From contig CM061235.1 in assembly GCA_030848705.1 (NCBI GenBank), positions 133,369,228 through 133,433,227 on the forward strand: 64,000 nt of DNA, given 5' to 3'. How positions within the stretch are numbered: the first letter of the stretch is position 1; each line of letters opens with the position of its first letter. This DNA is from Heracleum sosnowskyi. Lineage: Eukaryota > Streptophyta > Magnoliopsida > Apiales > Apiaceae. The position numbers and the translations under genes were made by a program. Under the pieces are notes generated by a model that did not search any database, was not told the DNA's origin, and saw nothing but the letters and a program-made list of their open reading frames with translations. Shown in pieces: positions 60,730 to 64,000 of the stretch.

Positions 60730-61210
60730 GTGTATGAATCAGTTCTATTTGGTAGTCAACTTCAGTTTTTATGTAATGTATGTTAAGGCCTCGGTTTGTT
60801 TTTATTTATGAATGAATTTCAAGTTTAGCAAAAAAAAAAAATACTTGCAACAATCACAATAATATTATTAAACTTTAATTTTAATAAATATGGATGAAAC
60901 ATTGGAAATAATCCATGTATGTTGTTGATGAGATTCAAGGATTTCACAATTTATACACGCCGCAGAGATTTGCAACAAATATATATACATGGAGTCAATG
61001 GACAAAAAACTGTTAATGGTTATTTAATTTAATTTAAATACATCTCATAATATCATCCCCTTACCTTTTTAGATCTGTCAATAGCTAAGTTTCGAGGCTT
61101 CTGGATAACATTTAATTCTTTACCGAGCTCATTTTAACCATAATATTTAAATTCATAAATTACTGAAGATTGTCTAGTGATAATCAACCTAATTGGCTAC
61201 TAAGCATATA

Positions 61211-61469
61211 CTCTTTCCGTCCCATCCATTTCATTACATTTTTTTTGGGATGTCCAATTCTTTACATTCCAATTTTTTTCAAAAATAGTAAAGTTTTATA
61301 ATATAAAAATTAACTACTTCTTCTCTCTTCCACTTTACTTACTTTATACCTTAAATATTGACGGGTTCCACCACTTTATTTATTCTTTTTACTTTTTTAC
61401 TTATTTTACTTATATTTCTTAGACTCTGTGTCCAACTCAAATGTAAACAATTGAACGGGATGGATGGAG
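61211..61469. mobile_element. Stowaway-like MITE (unit 5)
   Basis: Duplicate of 30924-31182. Confidence 0.7.
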
Positions 61470-61733
61470 TATAACATAAGAAGAAAAATTATAATTTTGT
61501 TTTTAGCAACATGTTTTACTGTATACGCTATATGCGTTTCAATTAATTTCCGAATACCATTTCATTAACGTATATTGATTTTCTTATGTCTAATTACATA
61601 AATTAAAGTATCCTTTTATTAACGTATATAGTTTACTTTTGTATTTAAGGTTGTGTAATTATTTCACTGTAACCTCTATTAAAATTAATATTAGCTTTTA
61701 ATTGTACATTAATTGATATACATATAATTATAA

Positions 61734-61749
61734 TGCATGTGTATAAATA
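61734..61749 (+). promoter_or_regulatory. RY core and TATA box (unit 5)
   Basis: TGCATG and TATAAATA (61742-61749), 107 bp upstream of the ATG at 61856. Confidence 0.55.
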
Positions 61750-61855
61750 GTCATCCTTGGTGGTTCATTATTCATAAATCAACAAAGGGTAGTCTTGTCT
61801 CACGTCACAACACAAAAGCAATTATAATTTTATTACTCGTCACATTACAAAAAAA

Positions 61856-62706
61856 ATGGAGAAGATCTCAATTATGTTTATCATCTCTTTTGCCTTGATA
61901 CTTTCTGTTTCTAGTAAGTTCAGTATCACTTTTTTTCGATAATTAGTAAGTTTAGGATGAATGTACACTATATGATTTTTAAAGACCAGTCGATCGGAAA
62001 CAATATTATAATGTTATATTGATCACATTTTACTATAAATGTAATAGTAACAAGTATCATATAATATTATTAAAATATCTTATTATATCATACTTACATG
62101 CATTATTTTATTAGGATATTTCTAGTGATATAATTGTAATTTTGACTTTTTTTATTTGTACCATTTTTTCACAGTATTGGTTTCTACAAATGGTGTCATA
62201 CCTTTGAGAATCCTCTAATTACAATTAACATTTGAAAAAAATTGCAAATAAAAAATGAAAAAATAGTAAAGATTAGATATTTGAAGAATAATATACTAAA
62301 TTGCTTGGTGTTCTAGGAGCGGAAACAAATCAAATTGAATTTATCTTTGATCTTTATTTTAAAATATTTAATGATGGTTAAAGAATTTCTTACTTTGATA
62401 AATAATAACACAATGGTAGGATTGAGAATTTCCCAAATTTATTTGAAAGGCTTGTATTGGTACATCTGCATGGCCTTGTAGTTCTGAGTTAATAATGGTG
62501 ATTGTTGTGCAGGTTCACGGTGGTCAGACAAGGTGGTAGAAGATCCAGAAGTTGGTGCTCCTGACCAAATCATGAATGTTGGTACATGCGAAGGAAATAG
62601 TGCCAAAGGCAATGCTACTTGTCTTTATTTATGTGATCACGTATACCATTGTCCTGGTGGTTTATGTTACTGTGGGCCAAGTAATACTTGTCATATCACT
62701 TGTTAA
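61856..62706 (+). CDS. Small secreted eight-cysteine peptide (defensin-like or ESF1-like), unit 5, intact
   Basis: Exon 1 is 61856-61913 and exon 2 62513-62706, with a 599-bp intron. The 83-residue product is identical to that of unit 2: signal peptide, acidic linker and the eight-cysteine core containing CLYLC and CYC. The only change noticed within the transcribed span is A to G in the intron at 61955. If the large duplication is real, the plant has two genes making the same peptide here; if it is an assembly join, these are two alleles. Confidence 0.85.
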
Positions 62707-64000
62707 AGCCCATAAATATTTTACCGTTTTTTTATTAAATAAAGTGTATCGTTCTTTGCATCTTAAATATAGTAGCATATAGTCCGTGCGAAGCAAGGGT
62801 TACTTTCAATTTTTTTATTATTTCAATAATTTAAAATTATATTTGTGTCTTTTATCTTTGTAATAATATTAAAATATAATAATAAGTGATCGATACAGTT
62901 TAAATGTTAAATTTAATACGTTGTTGGTAGAAATTGAACCTTAAACTTATGTATATAACAAATTTTAATATTGTATCGAATTGAGTTTAATATTGTATCG
63001 AATTATAAAGTTATGTATAGAAAATTTTAATTTTTTTTGTAAAAATACTTTTTTTTGTTGTTGCAAAATATGGGTTTTCAGTTTTTTTTTTAAATACGAT
63101 TTTTCAATCTAATGCAATTGGATGGAACCTTAAATGTAACTTCAATTATTTTTCAGAAAAACATAAAAAAAGTTGCATCTGTTTGTTTCTTATTACAAAT
63201 CATAAAAAAGTTGCATTTCGTTACTTTTGGTTACCAATCGTATCTCTGCAAATATTTTTAAAAGATATTAGAGCTACAAATAAGTGCAAAGAAAATGGGT
63301 TTGTTAATAAGAGCTCGATGCTCCTAACCTAAGTACCTACTTACATAAGTTAGGTGAGTACAAATGGTTTTTTTCATACCAATGTACTTTGATAGTTGCA
63401 TTATTATCCTTCTTACTCTTATATTATATAATAAGATATAGTAAGATACAATAGGCGTGAAACATATCTTATTCAGCATTTTGGTTATGTGCCGTCAAAT
63501 GAAGGGTCTATTAAATTTTAAGATATATAGATGATAATCGCTAAATTTAATGTTAAAAAATTATATTTGGTTATTAATAAAATTATATTCAAATACTAAA
63601 AAAGTGTATTTTAATGATTTAGATAAAAAATTAAATATTAAAAAGTGCAACTGATCTAAATCAAGGGTGTGAATATATCACTTCCAAAAATTTATTATTT
63701 ATTATATTCACACAGCCTCTTTACTATTTTGACTATATCTTACCTCATAAAAATCAAATTTGGCCGATTTCACAGCGCACACGAAAATAAAAAAATAATT
63801 TTAATTTGATGATGATTTAACAAATATTATCTAACTAAAAATACTCGAAAACTGAAAAAGAAAATAAAATTACAAATTTTTACATTGTTTAAAATCGAGA
63901 ATCTACTCATATTTGCTTTATTTTATTAAAATGCACTTTTTAGGATTTGAATATAATCCTACTAAAATGTAAATATACCATTTACTATCAGATGCAACGA

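Larger units (their letters stand above)
45373..64000 (+). repeat. Second copy of the large block (duplicate of 1-14981 plus 30062-33713)
   Basis: The sequence repeats the start of the window with an offset of 45,372 bp up to 60353, and 30,287 bp after that; the 15,085-bp difference is exactly the Gypsy element plus its target duplication. The four substitutions noticed are 12383/57755 (C to T), 31668/61955, 33080/63367 and 33335/63622 (each A to G). The copy runs off the right edge of the window. Confidence 0.97.
60730..64000 (+). repeat. Tandem monomer, unit 5 (duplicate of unit 2, cut by the window edge)
   Basis: Matches unit 2 from 30443 to 33713 apart from three noticed substitutions. 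Everything after 62706 is spacer with no gene seen. Confidence 0.92.

Overview
The window is nuclear DNA of a flowering plant, probably a eudicot. It is AT-rich and intron-bearing, and it is packed with Copia and Gypsy LTR retrotransposons, Helitrons, hAT, Mutator-like and Stowaway elements. It also carries a captured L-type lectin receptor kinase fragment, a plant-specific family. I cannot name the species. Almost everything is transposon; the only host gene family is a tandemly repeated gene for a small secreted eight-cysteine peptide.

Host gene array. A monomer of about 4.36 kb holds a two-exon cysteine-rich peptide gene and recurs as unit 1 (1-6783), unit 2 (30443-34800), unit 3 (34801-45372), unit 4 (45373-52155) and unit 5 (60730 to the window end). 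Tail-only remnants lie at 14751-30442 (split by a retrotransposon) and 60123-60729. Units 2 and 5 have intact genes encoding 83 residues. Units 1 and 4 carry a 13-bp deletion at the start of exon 2 and a 2.5-kb Helitron in the intron. Unit 3 has a nonsense codon plus a retrotransposon in exon 2.

Transposons. After units 1 and 4 comes a reverse-strand Copia element with one LTR, a long gag frame and a pol frame carrying several stops; its 3' LTR is missing. A 15,080-bp Gypsy-type element (14982-30061) has LTRs of about 5.06 kb that look identical except for one base of a poly-A run. Its primer-binding site, polypurine tract and 5-bp target duplication are intact, but its pol is decayed. In unit 3, exon 2 is broken by a gag-protease-only Copia element (36640-42855). 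Its 3' LTR contains a hAT element (38915-42581), which contains a Pack-MULE (39356-40960) carrying the lectin receptor kinase fragment.

Large-scale structure. Positions 1-14981 plus 30062-33713 reappear at 45373-64000 almost without change; I noticed only four substitutions by eye. The second copy lacks the Gypsy element and shows its empty target site. This is either a very recent tandem duplication with a period of about 45.4 kb, or two haplotypes of a heterozygous locus joined end to end by the assembler. The sequence alone cannot separate these.
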